Part shown: in pieces, positions 34,275 to 43,418 of the stretch
Numbering within the stretch: the stretch's first letter is position 1
How the letters are laid out: every line of letters starts with the position of its first letter
Made by a program: the position numbers and the translations under genes
Notes under the pieces: model-generated
Seen by the model: only the letters and a program-made list of their open reading frames with translations
Told to the model about the DNA's origin: nothing
The model's database searches: none
NCBI GenBank assembly: GCA_964567785.1
Contig: CAZMOK010000008.1
Coordinates: 7,120-71,119, forward strand
Origin: CAZMOK01 sp964567785
Lineage (GTDB): Bacteria > Bacteroidota > Bacteroidia > Bacteroidales > JAGOPY01
Reading direction: 5' to 3'
DNA length: 64,000 nucleotides

Positions 34275-37118
34275 ATGAATGATCCTTTTCTTGAAAAGCT
34301 TGCTGAACATGTAGTTGAAAAATACGCAGACTCCCTGCCTGAAACCTGTATTGTCCTTCCCAACCGCCGGTCGGGACTGTTTTTCAGGAAATTTCTCGGC
34401 AAAAAGGCGGGAAAAAGCATCATAGCACCGCTCATTCTGTCTATAGAAGACTTCATGTTCAACTCCTCGGGCTTCAATAAAGCGGAACCCCTTACCCTGC
34501 TGCTTGAGCTTTACCAGGCATATAAAGCTTCATCAAAAGAGGAAATCAGGCCCCTCGATCAGTTTCCCGGCATGGGCAAATCGATCCTGAATGATTTCAA
34601 CGAGATAGACCTGTACCTTGTCGATGCTGATGCCATCTTCACACACCTGAGCGATATCAAGGCCATGTCGCTCTGGAGCCCATCGGATGATTCGCTGACG
34701 GATTTCCAGAAAAAATACCTGGACTTTTACAGGTCGCAGGCCGAAATTTACCGGGAGTTCAACAAAAGGCTTGATTCCCTTGGGCTGGCCTATGAGGGAA
34801 AAGCTTACCGCATGGCGTTAGCTAACTATAATGGTTACCTGGAAGATAACAGGATAAAGAATGTGGTCTTCGTCGGTCTGAACGCCCTTTCTAAAGCAGA
34901 AGAGCAGGTGATAAAAGAGCTGAAAGGCATGGGCATGGCAGAAGTTTTCTGGGATGCCGACAGCTACTACCTTGAAAACAAAGACCATGAAGCCGGAAGG
35001 TTCCTCCGCCGCCATTTCGGGACCTGGAGCAGTGGAAACCGTAACTGGATCACCGATGGACTTGTGAAGGATGAAAAAAAAGTTGAGATATCGGGTATCC
35101 CCCGCAATGTCACACAGGTGAAATATGCAGGTGAAATTCTGCGAAAGCTTAGCAGCGAAGATCCCTCGATGGACAATACGGCCGTTGTATTGTCGGACGA
35201 GAAACTTCTTGTGCCGCTCCTCAACAGCATTCCTGAAGCAATTGGCGAGATGAACATCACTATGGGCTACCCGCTGAAGTTCACCCCTTGCTACAGTTTT
35301 TTCAAGGCCGCCCTGCTGCTGCATGAGAACCCCGACGGTTCCCCGCGTTCATCATTCTACTCACCTGACCTGCTCAGGCTGATCAGGCACCCATACTTCC
35401 ACTATCTTTTCAGTCACAGTAAGGAAGACAATGAAAGAAAGATACTGGCATCGGGCAATAAGGCGATCATGCGATCAAACAAGCTGAATTACAGCCCTGC
35501 CGACCTGAAGGAGCTGTTTCCTGCAAAAAATGAGCAAACCGGAGAAGCCGTAGCGCTTCTTTTTTCAGCGTGGAAGTCACCGGCCGGACTGCTCGAAAAG
35601 CTGACACATCTCATCAATGTGCTGAAGGAGATCTTTCTCTCGTCAAATGACAAAGGCAGGGAGCTAGAGGTTGAGTACCTCTATCATTTTGCCCGTATCG
35701 TAAACAAGCTCAGCGATGCGCTTCCCCAATATCCCGACATCGACAAGATCAAACTAATAAGGAAATTATTGCTCCAGGCAGCCGAAACAACCTCTATCCC
35801 ATTTTACGGTGAACCGCTGAAGGGACTTCAGATCATGGGGATGCTCGAAACGCGTACCATCGACTTTGAGAACCTGGTCATCCTTTCAGTGAATGAAAAC
35901 ATCCTTCCCTCGGGTAAGACCTACAATTCTTTCATCCCCCTGGAAATAAAAATACACTATGGGATACCCACCTACCGGGATAAAGATGCCGTTTACGCCT
36001 ATCACTTTTACCGTTTGCTGCAGCGTGCCAAAAACATCCATATAATTTACAATACCGAGCAGGACGAATTCGGCAAAGGCGAAAAAAGCCGTTTCCTCAC
36101 CCAGTTGCAGCTTGAGTTGCAACAAAAAAATCCAAAGGCCAATCTAACGGAAAAGGTAATCAGCATCCCTCCGCCGGTCAGGCCCCTGAAAAAAGAGATA
36201 ACGATCCCGAAAACGGATGTAATAATTGAAAAGATCAGGCAAAAGGCAGTAAAGGGATTTTCCCCTTCTTCCCTCCAGTCGTACATAAACTGCTCTCTCC
36301 AGTTTTACTTTAATTACATTGCCGGCCTGAGGGAGGAGGATGAGATCGAAGAGACGATACAAAGCAAGACGCTGGGCGATGTTGTGCATAACTCCCTCAA
36401 ACTGTTCTACGAAAAATTCAGGGGCAGGCAAGTGGATATTGCATCACTCGATCCGGATGAAGAGAGGATCGATGAGATCATCGGGCAGTCATTCAGTGAA
36501 AAATTCAGGGAAGGGGAAACAGAAGAAGGGCTTAACCTGCTCATCTCAAAGCTGGCCAGGGCCTATTTCAGGAATTATCTCCGGTTCGAGAAAAAGTCAC
36601 TGAGGGAAAAACCTTCTTTGAGCATAACGGTTGTCAGGCTTGAAGATACGCTTTCTCATTTTCTTGAAGTAAACACAGGAAAAGGGAATGAAACCGTGAA
36701 AGTGGGCGGGCAGGTCGACCGGGTGGATATCAGGAACAAGAGATACCAGGTTATTGATTACAAGACCGGTTATGTGGAGTCGAAGGACCTGAAAGCAAAC
36801 GAGCTTGAGCCGATCTTCGAAGATCCTAAATACAGATATCCCTTCCAGCTTATGGTGTATGCCTGGGCAATGTCAAAAATGGAAAATATCAAACCTGAAG
36901 ACATCGATGCAGGGATCTTTTCTATGCGAAAGCCAAGCAACGGAATAATGCAACTGAACCTGGCAGGAGGGCTTACAGAAGATTCATCAGGAAAATTTGA
37001 AGAAGGGCTCAAAAAGCTGATCGGGGAACTATTTGATAACTCTGTGCCTTTCACACAGGCTGAAGATCCCGACAGGTGCAAGTGGTGCCCTTATAAAGAG
37101 ATCTGCAACCGGCTGTGA
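34275..37118 (+). CDS. PD-(D/E)XK nuclease family protein, AddB-like
   Basis: The 947-residue protein has a degenerate helicase-like N-terminal two-thirds (starting VLPNRRSGLFFRKFLG, with a later LETRTIDFENLVILSVNENILPS region) and a C-terminal RecB-family nuclease. The nuclease motif is GGQVDRVDIRNK followed by QVIDYKTG. Four cysteines, INCSLQF and the terminal CKWCPYKEIC, fit the iron-sulphur staple of AddB. It would be the B subunit of an AddAB double-strand-break processing complex; addA is not in this window. The ATG at 34275 directly follows the MurU stop. Confidence 0.88.
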   Translation: MNDPFLEKLAEHVVEKYADSLPETCIVLPNRRSGLFFRKFLGKKAGKSIIAPLILSIEDFMFNSSGFNKAEPLTLLLELYQAYKASSKEEIRPLDQFPGMGKSILNDFNEIDLYLVDADAIFTHLSDIKAMSLWSPSDDSLTDFQKKYLDFYRSQAEIYREFNKRLDSLGLAYEGKAYRMALANYNGYLEDNRIKNVVFVGLNALSKAEEQVIKELKGMGMAEVFWDADSYYLENKDHEAGRFLRRHFGTWSSGNRNWITDGLVKDEKKVEISGIPRNVTQVKYAGEILRKLSSEDPSMDNTAVVLSDEKLLVPLLNSIPEAIGEMNITMGYPLKFTPCYSFFKAALLLHENPDGSPRSSFYSPDLLRLIRHPYFHYLFSHSKEDNERKILASGNKAIMRSNKLNYSPADLKELFPAKNEQTGEAVALLFSAWKSPAGLLEKLTHLINVLKEIFLSSNDKGRELEVEYLYHFARIVNKLSDALPQYPDIDKIKLIRKLLLQAAETTSIPFYGEPLKGLQIMGMLETRTIDFENLVILSVNENILPSGKTYNSFIPLEIKIHYGIPTYRDKDAVYAYHFYRLLQRAKNIHIIYNTEQDEFGKGEKSRFLTQLQLELQQKNPKANLTEKVISIPPPVRPLKKEITIPKTDVIIEKIRQKAVKGFSPSSLQSYINCSLQFYFNYIAGLREEDEIEETIQSKTLGDVVHNSLKLFYEKFRGRQVDIASLDPDEERIDEIIGQSFSEKFREGETEEGLNLLISKLARAYFRNYLRFEKKSLREKPSLSITVVRLEDTLSHFLEVNTGKGNETVKVGGQVDRVDIRNKRYQVIDYKTGYVESKDLKANELEPIFEDPKYRYPFQLMVYAWAMSKMENIKPEDIDAGIFSMRKPSNGIMQLNLAGGLTEDSSGKFEEGLKKLIGELFDNSVPFTQAEDPDRCKWCPYKEICNRL

Positions 37119-37119
37119 A

Positions 37120-38616
37120 TCAATGCTTTTTCTCACTAAAAACAAACGCCTCGTAGGTATATATCTCTGCATCCTTCCATCCTTCCCATCCTATCCTTGC
37201 CTTGTCCCTGGCACAATGTCCGAGGAATTCATCAATACCCCACTTTTGCTCGGTAGCTACCTGTGGCAGGAGAGTACCTGACGAATATCCTTTTTTGACG
37301 TATATACCGTGCCTGCCCAGCTCGATCTCTTCCACATTGTCAATTTTCTTCATCGGCGAAAGCACAGATATTTCAATATCGATCTCATCCAGCTCTTCGA
37401 TCTTTACCCTTGGAAAACGATAGTCCTGGGTTGCAGCGGCAATGGCCATATTCTGGACAGTTCCGTAAAGGGGTTTATCAGGGTTGAACCTGCCGATGCA
37501 TCCCCTGAGCTTGCCTTCCTTACGAAGGGTGACAAAGGCGCCGTATTTGCTTTCCAGGCCTGCGCTGAGTTCTGTAGTGTCAACATCCGGTCGTACACCT
37601 TGTTCAAGATATACCTCTATGGTTCGACGGGCAAGGCTCAGAAGTTCTTCCTGGTCTTCACTGCTGAGGCTGAACTTTTTTTTTTCACCTGGCCCCGTCA
37701 CGGCTATGGCATGATAGCCCACCACCCTGAATTTGTCGCCATACATTTCGGCATCACCAGAGTTTTTGTACTGGATCTCATGATAATCATATTGATCATT
37801 TCCTTCGGTAAGGTACATGAGGGTAAGCACTGAAGTCCATCCGCAGATACTCGTTGCCAGGTTGGGAATGTTTTTTTTGCGGTTCTTTTCGATGGCCGAA
37901 AGGAACTTCTTCGGATCACCGCTCACGATAGCCTTTGCTGTAACTGCATCTACCTCTACAGCATCTTCATATGAGGGGTAATGGGAGAAATCGGTGCTGA
38001 TGACGAAAAGGTTGTTGCTGTTGAAATAGGGCTTTAAGGCTTTGGCAATGTCGCGGCAGGTTCCGGGATCCTGCGTCCCAAGCACGATGGGCACTATGCG
38101 GATGTCATCCCCGAGCCTGTGTTGCAGGAACGGAAGTTGTACTTCGAGGCTGTGCTCGTGGAGATGGGCATCGCGCCTGTAGGTAAAAACCTTGTTGTCT
38201 TCCACCAGGTCGCGGGATAAGGGCTGGTTTACATTGACCTTTCCCAGCGGGGTTATGTAATCACCCACATTGTAGATGGATGCTCCGTTGAACGAGATGT
38301 GATGGCTCGATGCCAGAATGAAAATATTATCGTAAGTCCTTCCGGCATCTACCTGGTTAAAGGCTGAAGCTGCCACTTCGCCCGAAAAGACATATCCGGC
38401 ATGAGGTGCCAGCACTGCAACAACATTATCGAGCCTTCCGGGTTCGGCGTTCCTGAACAATTTATCCAGTTGACTATTGAGCTGATCAGGGCTGTTTGGA
38501 TAAAACTGACCGGCAACTGCCGGATTACGATCTGCACTTTCATTTTCCTGCCCGAAAGAGGCACCTGAGAAAAAAGTCATTAGAAGAACCATGGTCAATC
38601 CTTTAAGGAGTTTCAT
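37120..38616 (-). CDS. exported AmmeMemoRadiSam proteins B and A fused (Memo-AMMECR1)
   Basis: The 498-residue product begins with a clear signal peptide (about 1-22, MKLLKGLTMVLLMTFFSGA, cleavage after FGQ). Residues 30-300 form a Memo domain with LAPHAGYVFSG, ASSHHISFNG, STDFSHYP and TSICGW, the His and Cys ligands of the family's metal site. Residues 320-495 form an AMMECR1 domain with LRKEGKLRGCIGRF. These are two of the three parts of the AmmeMemoRadiSam system, whose reaction is unknown. The third, a radical SAM protein with a Tat-like leader, is 2.2 kb away. A cytoplasmic location is usual for Memo and AMMECR1, so the signal peptide is notable. Confidence 0.9.
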   Translation of the reverse strand: MKLLKGLTMVLLMTFFSGASFGQENESADRNPAVAGQFYPNSPDQLNSQLDKLFRNAEPGRLDNVVAVLAPHAGYVFSGEVAASAFNQVDAGRTYDNIFILASSHHISFNGASIYNVGDYITPLGKVNVNQPLSRDLVEDNKVFTYRRDAHLHEHSLEVQLPFLQHRLGDDIRIVPIVLGTQDPGTCRDIAKALKPYFNSNNLFVISTDFSHYPSYEDAVEVDAVTAKAIVSGDPKKFLSAIEKNRKKNIPNLATSICGWTSVLTLMYLTEGNDQYDYHEIQYKNSGDAEMYGDKFRVVGYHAIAVTGPGEKKKFSLSSEDQEELLSLARRTIEVYLEQGVRPDVDTTELSAGLESKYGAFVTLRKEGKLRGCIGRFNPDKPLYGTVQNMAIAAATQDYRFPRVKIEELDEIDIEISVLSPMKKIDNVEEIELGRHGIYVKKGYSSGTLLPQVATEQKWGIDEFLGHCARDKARIGWEGWKDAEIYTYEAFVFSEKKH

Positions 38617-38660
38617 AAATTGAATACTTTAGTACAAAAGACCTTTTATGCAACCTTTAA

Positions 38661-38668
38661 CAAATTTA
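38661..38668 (-). promoter_or_regulatory. promoter -7 element for the Memo-AMMECR1 gene
   Basis: On the minus strand TAAATTTG fits TAnnTTTG, 44 bases before the ATG at 38616. The 56-bp spacer must also carry the promoter of the divergent membrane protein gene; its -7 element is not obvious. Confidence 0.45.
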
Positions 38669-38672
38669 CGAA

Positions 38673-40817
38673 ATGAAAGGCGAAATTAAAAGGGGATTGA
38701 TCTATTCACTGGTTGCGCTGGGCATCTCTTCTGTTACCCTCCAGGTGTTGCTGATGAGGGAATTGCTTGCCTATACGGGAGGGAATGAGCTTGTAATAGG
38801 CATATACCTTTCATTCTGGATGCTTTACACAGGACTTGGATCCTTCCTTGGAAGGTATTTTAAGGTGAATGTTGAAAAACTTGTTCCCCTCTTTCAGTTC
38901 ATCCTGCTTGCAGTATCAGTCATTGCCTATTTATCGATACCCCTGTTACGGATCCAGCACGGCGATTTCATTTCGGTAATAGGGGTCACTGACCTGATAC
39001 TTCTCACGCTGCTGGTGCTGCTCTTGCCCTGCCTTGTCCTGGGGATGCTCTTTCCTTTTATTTCAGGGGCGCTCTATGAAAAGGGTACCGGTAAGGTTTC
39101 CTCATATTCCTATGGATTTGAAGCAGCAGGAAATATTGTGGGCGGTATCCTTATTGTTGTTCTTTTACTGATATTCATGGATAACCGCTCTGCCTGGATC
39201 TTCCTGATAGCTGTCAATATACCTGCCATAATACAATCATCGGGCTATCTGAACGGCAGGTATTACCGGTTAATTCTCATTGCTTTTTCACTGGGGCTTT
39301 TAGCGCTATGGGCTTCAACAGATATTGAGGCACGCTTTGAGAAAAGATTCCTTGCCGGCAAGGAGTTGCTGGCCTCTGCCGACACCCCTTACGGCAGATT
39401 GGTAGCTACAGGCTCAGGTGAACAGGTGAATTTTTTTGAAAACTCCTCTCCATTGTTTTCCACCGGAGATATTGTTCCGGTCGAAGAACCTGTCCACCTC
39501 GGGATGAGCTTTGTGCCTGATCCGCAGAACATCCTTGTAGTGGCAAGCGGGAATCCCGGTTTCATCGATGAACTTATGAAGTACAAACCCGGCAAGATCG
39601 ATTATGTAACAGCTGATCCATGGGCTTTCAGAGTGATTGGTGAGGTTATCGATATCCCCGAAGCCGATGTCCTGGACCTGGTCTTCACCGACCCGCTCAT
39701 CTTCCTCAGAGATCCCGGCAAGAGCTACGACGTTATCCTTGTTCTGACGCCACCGCCTTCCACAGCGGCCGCCAACCGTTATTATACAACCGGCTTTTAC
39801 GATCTCTGCCGCAGTCACCTTGAAGATGAAGGCTTACTGCTCACCTCTCTTCCCGGTGGCGGTAATTACCTGAACGAAGCCGACCTGCAACTGCACTCTC
39901 TCATTTATTCAACTATGGACCAGACTTTCAGTGCCGTTGAAATTGTTTCGCTTAACAATAACTACTTCATTGCCGGGAACAGGGAAATAACCCCCGATCT
40001 TTTCAGGCATCATCAATTGCTCGAAGGGAAAAACGATTATTATAACAAGGATTATCTTCAACCCGATCTCACAGCATTCCGCAGCGAGCAGCTTGCATCC
40101 CAGCTTGATCCCGAAACAGATGTCAACAGCACACTTTTTCCAAGGGGTTACTATATCCAGCTCAGGAGCTGGCTATCGCTCTTCGGGTTCAGGATGGATT
40201 ATTTTCTGTACCCCTTTTTGTTCCTTCTGCTGTTATTCCTGATATTTCTGAAGCCGGTACAGATTGGGATATTTACCGGCGGTTTCACCGTCTCTGCCAT
40301 GCAGTTCCTGCTGATGATCTCCTTCCAGTCGCTTTACGGGGATATTTATCTTGCGGTTGCCCTCTTCATTGCTGTTTTCATGGGAGGTCTCAGCCTGGGC
40401 TCCCTGGTATTCGGGAAACTGGTCAAAGATGTCAGGATGCGTCACCTGCTGCTCAACCAGCTATGGCTGCTGGTATCAGTGCTTGCCCTGCCCCTGATGG
40501 CCTGGTCGGTGTCAACCTCTCAAGGGGCCTCTGCCGTGCTGGTTTATTCAGGATTCGGCTTGCTCACCCTTATCCCGGGATTCCTCATGGGGGTTCACTT
40601 TGGACTTGGTTCGGTGCTGACTCCGGGGACAGTCAGGGGGATATCATCGGGTAACTACGCCGCCGACCTTGCCGGCTCGGCCCTGGGTGCTTTCATTGTC
40701 TCTCTTTTTGTGTTTCCGCTTTTCGGGATCTTCAGCAGCAGTTATTTGCTTGCGGGCTTCAATTTACTGGTGATCATAATTATGCTGTCACGCAGTAAAA
40801 TTGTAACTTTACATTAA
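38673..40817 (+). CDS. polytopic membrane protein with a degenerate spermidine-synthase-like domain
   Basis: The 714-residue protein has about six N-terminal helices (10-225), a soluble middle (about 230-500) and about six C-terminal helices (515-710), a layout seen in membrane-embedded SpeE-like proteins. The domain has the Rossmann order of aminopropyltransferases, but the co-substrate loop that is GGGDGG in active enzymes reads VVASGNPGF, and the catalytic D-x-P region reads VLTPPP. An aminopropyl-transfer activity is therefore doubtful; binding of an S-adenosyl compound or transport is possible. It lies between the two other genes of the AmmeMemoRadiSam cluster and ends 12 bp before the radical SAM gene. 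Confidence 0.8.
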   Translation: MKGEIKRGLIYSLVALGISSVTLQVLLMRELLAYTGGNELVIGIYLSFWMLYTGLGSFLGRYFKVNVEKLVPLFQFILLAVSVIAYLSIPLLRIQHGDFISVIGVTDLILLTLLVLLLPCLVLGMLFPFISGALYEKGTGKVSSYSYGFEAAGNIVGGILIVVLLLIFMDNRSAWIFLIAVNIPAIIQSSGYLNGRYYRLILIAFSLGLLALWASTDIEARFEKRFLAGKELLASADTPYGRLVATGSGEQVNFFENSSPLFSTGDIVPVEEPVHLGMSFVPDPQNILVVASGNPGFIDELMKYKPGKIDYVTADPWAFRVIGEVIDIPEADVLDLVFTDPLIFLRDPGKSYDVILVLTPPPSTAAANRYYTTGFYDLCRSHLEDEGLLLTSLPGGGNYLNEADLQLHSLIYSTMDQTFSAVEIVSLNNNYFIAGNREITPDLFRHHQLLEGKNDYYNKDYLQPDLTAFRSEQLASQLDPETDVNSTLFPRGYYIQLRSWLSLFGFRMDYFLYPFLFLLLLFLIFLKPVQIGIFTGGFTVSAMQFLLMISFQSLYGDIYLAVALFIAVFMGGLSLGSLVFGKLVKDVRMRHLLLNQLWLLVSVLALPLMAWSVSTSQGASAVLVYSGFGLLTLIPGFLMGVHFGLGSVLTPGTVRGISSGNYAADLAGSALGAFIVSLFVFPLFGIFSSSYLLAGFNLLVIIIMLSRSKIVTLH

Positions 40818-40829
40818 ACCGCACAGCTT

Positions 40830-41993
40830 ATGGGCAACAGGATTTCGAAACGGGATTTTTTGAGGCAGGGGCTTACCTGTGCATGTGGTTTGGCCCTTAC
40901 AGGGCCGCTGTTTAAAGCAATGGCAGGATTGCCCGGCGGAAACGGTCTGTCCGGTCTCGCCCCACCAACGAAGGACCTTTGGAAATGGAGCAGGGAGGCA
41001 ATCCATTACATTAGCACCCCGCGGGGTATAAAATGCAAACTATGCCCACAGGCCTGCGATATTGAAGAGGGGGAAACCGGCGATTGCCGCACCCGGACTA
41101 ATGTTGATGGTAAACTCTACACCATTGCCTACGGCAATCCCTGCGCAGTCCATGTTGACCCGATAGAGAAAAAGCCGCTTTATCATTTCCTTCCTTCATC
41201 AAGATCTTACTCCATTGCAACCGCCGGTTGCAACCTTGCCTGCCTGAACTGCCAGAACTGGCAGATATCGCAATCAAGTCCCAAAGAGACCAGGAATTAC
41301 GACCTTATGCCCGGAAAAGTGGTGGAAGAGGCCGTTGAAAACAATTGCAAATCGATTGCTTACACCTACTCCGACCCGGTCGCCTTTTACGAATACACAC
41401 TCGACACTGCAAAGCTTGCCCGACTGCAGGGCATAAAGAACCTGATGATCTCGGCCGGGTACATCAACGAGCAACCCCTGCGCGAGCTTGCAGGATATAT
41501 CGACGGGGCCAACATCGACCTGAAAAGCTTCAACGACGAAACCTATGAAATGCTTAACGCCGGCACCCTGGAGCCGATACTGAACACACTCAGGATACTG
41601 AAGGAAGAAGGTGTATGGCTTGAGATCACCAACCTCGTAGTCCCTTCCTGGACCGATGATATGGAAATGATACGGAGAATGTGCGGCTGGCTGGCAGAAG
41701 AAGGTTTTGTGGATTCACCCCTGCATTTCAGCAGGTTCCATCCCACCTATAAACTGAAGAACCTGCCTCCTACTCCGCTTTCCGCACTGGAAGAAGCAGC
41801 AGGGATTGCCCGTGAAGAAGGCATCAATTATGTATATATCGGGAATGTCCCTTCACACAACTCTGAAAACACCCTTTGCCCCGGCTGCGGTAAAGCTGTT
41901 ATAGAAAGAAGAGGATTCTTTATCAAAAGCTTCAACATAAAAAATGGAGCCTGCATGGATTGCGGCACAAAGATCCCGGGAGTTTGGGAATGA
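40830..41993 (+). CDS. AmmeMemoRadiSam system radical SAM protein with Tat-like leader
   Basis: The 387-residue protein has a radical SAM cluster motif AGCNLACLNCQNW near residue 131-143, an upstream cysteine set KCKLCPQAC-x8-DC (about 69-87), and a C-terminal zinc-binding pair CPGCGK and CMDCGTK. This is the family layout of the system's radical SAM component. The N-terminus, SKRDFLRQG followed by a hydrophobic stretch, resembles a twin-arginine signal (Lys-Arg variant), which would place a SAM-dependent enzyme outside the cytoplasm, or mark a membrane-anchored form. It is cotranscribed with the SpeE-like protein. Confidence 0.9.
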   Translation: MGNRISKRDFLRQGLTCACGLALTGPLFKAMAGLPGGNGLSGLAPPTKDLWKWSREAIHYISTPRGIKCKLCPQACDIEEGETGDCRTRTNVDGKLYTIAYGNPCAVHVDPIEKKPLYHFLPSSRSYSIATAGCNLACLNCQNWQISQSSPKETRNYDLMPGKVVEEAVENNCKSIAYTYSDPVAFYEYTLDTAKLARLQGIKNLMISAGYINEQPLRELAGYIDGANIDLKSFNDETYEMLNAGTLEPILNTLRILKEEGVWLEITNLVVPSWTDDMEMIRRMCGWLAEEGFVDSPLHFSRFHPTYKLKNLPPTPLSALEEAAGIAREEGINYVYIGNVPSHNSENTLCPGCGKAVIERRGFFIKSFNIKNGACMDCGTKIPGVWE

Positions 41994-42033
41994 ACTACTG
42001 AACCCCATTGTCAACTTCTTACCAGTTAATTAC

Positions 42034-42041
42034 TATTTTTG
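42034..42041 (+). promoter_or_regulatory. promoter -7 element for purB
   Basis: TATTTTTG fits TAnnTTTG and lies 17 bases before the ATG at 42059. TTG at 42008-42010 is a possible -33 element with a long 23-bp spacer. Confidence 0.5.
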
Positions 42042-42058
42042 AAACAAATTCAATAGCG

Positions 42059-43411
42059 ATGGACAGTTCACCGATAAATGCCATCTCGCCGGTCGACGGC
42101 AGGTACCGTAAGCAAACAGAAAGCCTTTCTTATTACTTGTCAGAAGCGGCCCTTATCAATTACAGGGTCTATGTGGAGGTTGAATATTTTATAGCCCTCT
42201 GCGAACTGCCCCTGCCGCAGTTGAAAGACTTTGACCGGGAGAAATATGATGACCTGCGGGAAATATACAGGGATTTTTCTTCTTCGCAGGCTCTGGAAGT
42301 CAAAAAGATAGAAAAGGTGACCAACCACGATGTGAAGGCGGTGGAATATTACCTCAAGAAGAAATTCGATAAGCTGGGACTGGAAAAGTACAAAGAGTTC
42401 ATCCATTTCGGGCTGACCTCGCAGGACATAAACAACACAGCCCTTCCATACACCGTGAAACTGGCGTATGAAGAGGTTATGGATCCCTCCCTCGGCGAGG
42501 TGATTAAAATACTCACTGCAAAAGCAAAAGAATGGAAAAAAGTCCCGATGCTTGCCAAAACACATGGTCAGCCGGCAAGCCCAACAATTATGGGCAAGGA
42601 GATCTATGTTTTTGTGGAAAGGCTCAATAACCAGTTGGCCCTTCTCCAAAAAGTACCCTTCACTGCTAAATTCGGAGGGGCCACAGGAAATTTCAATGCC
42701 CATCACGTAGCATACCCCGAAGTGGACTGGGTAACATTCGGGAATGACTTCATCAGCTCGGCCCTCGGAATGAAAAGGCAGCAAACGACAACCCAGATCG
42801 AGCATTACGACAATCTTGCCGCACTGTTCGACAACCTGAAAAGGATCAACACCATATTTATCGATCTCAGCCGCGATATATGGTCATACATTTCGATGGA
42901 TTATTTCAAGCAACAGATCAAAGAGGGTGAAGTGGGTTCTTCCACGATGCCCCATAAGGTCAATCCGATAGATTTTGAGAATGCGGAAGGTAATTTTGGG
43001 GTGGCAAATGCGATATTCGAGCACCTTTCTGCAAAACTGCCTATATCGAGGCTACAGCGTGACCTTACAGATTCCACCGTAACCAGGAACATCGGGGTTC
43101 CTTTCGGGCACATGCTCATCGGGTTAAAATCGTTGATAAAAGGCCTCAATAAGCTGATCCTCAATGAGGAGAAAGTAAAGCAGGATCTCGACGGGAACTG
43201 GGCGGTTGTGGCGGAAGCCATCCAGACCATCCTCAGGCGTGAGAACTATGCCAATCCTTATGAAGAGCTCAAGAAACTGACCCGTTCCAACAAGAAGATC
43301 GACAAAGAGGCAATTCACCGGTTCATCGATACGTTAAAGGTACCTTCCGATGTAAAGGAGGAGCTTAAAAAGATCACACCACATAATTACACCGGAATCA
43401 AACTGATCTGA
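42059..43411 (+). CDS. purB: adenylosuccinate lyase
   Basis: From ATG 42059 the product has 450 residues. It has the PurB features AISPVDGRYR at the N-terminus, FGLTSQDINNTA, KTHGQPASPT and the fumarase/lyase signature GSSTMPHKVNPIDFENAEGN. PurB removes fumarate from SAICAR and adenylosuccinate in purine synthesis. The open frame extends to 42008, but the promoter -7 element (42034-42041) lies inside that extension, so 42059 is chosen. Confidence 0.96.
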   Translation: MDSSPINAISPVDGRYRKQTESLSYYLSEAALINYRVYVEVEYFIALCELPLPQLKDFDREKYDDLREIYRDFSSSQALEVKKIEKVTNHDVKAVEYYLKKKFDKLGLEKYKEFIHFGLTSQDINNTALPYTVKLAYEEVMDPSLGEVIKILTAKAKEWKKVPMLAKTHGQPASPTIMGKEIYVFVERLNNQLALLQKVPFTAKFGGATGNFNAHHVAYPEVDWVTFGNDFISSALGMKRQQTTTQIEHYDNLAALFDNLKRINTIFIDLSRDIWSYISMDYFKQQIKEGEVGSSTMPHKVNPIDFENAEGNFGVANAIFEHLSAKLPISRLQRDLTDSTVTRNIGVPFGHMLIGLKSLIKGLNKLILNEEKVKQDLDGNWAVVAEAIQTILRRENYANPYEELKKLTRSNKKIDKEAIHRFIDTLKVPSDVKEELKKITPHNYTGIKLI

Positions 43412-43418
43412 TAACCTG

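Noticed and set aside
37309..37833. 174-codon plus-strand open frame
   Set aside because: Antisense to the Memo-AMMECR1 gene; no motif recognised.
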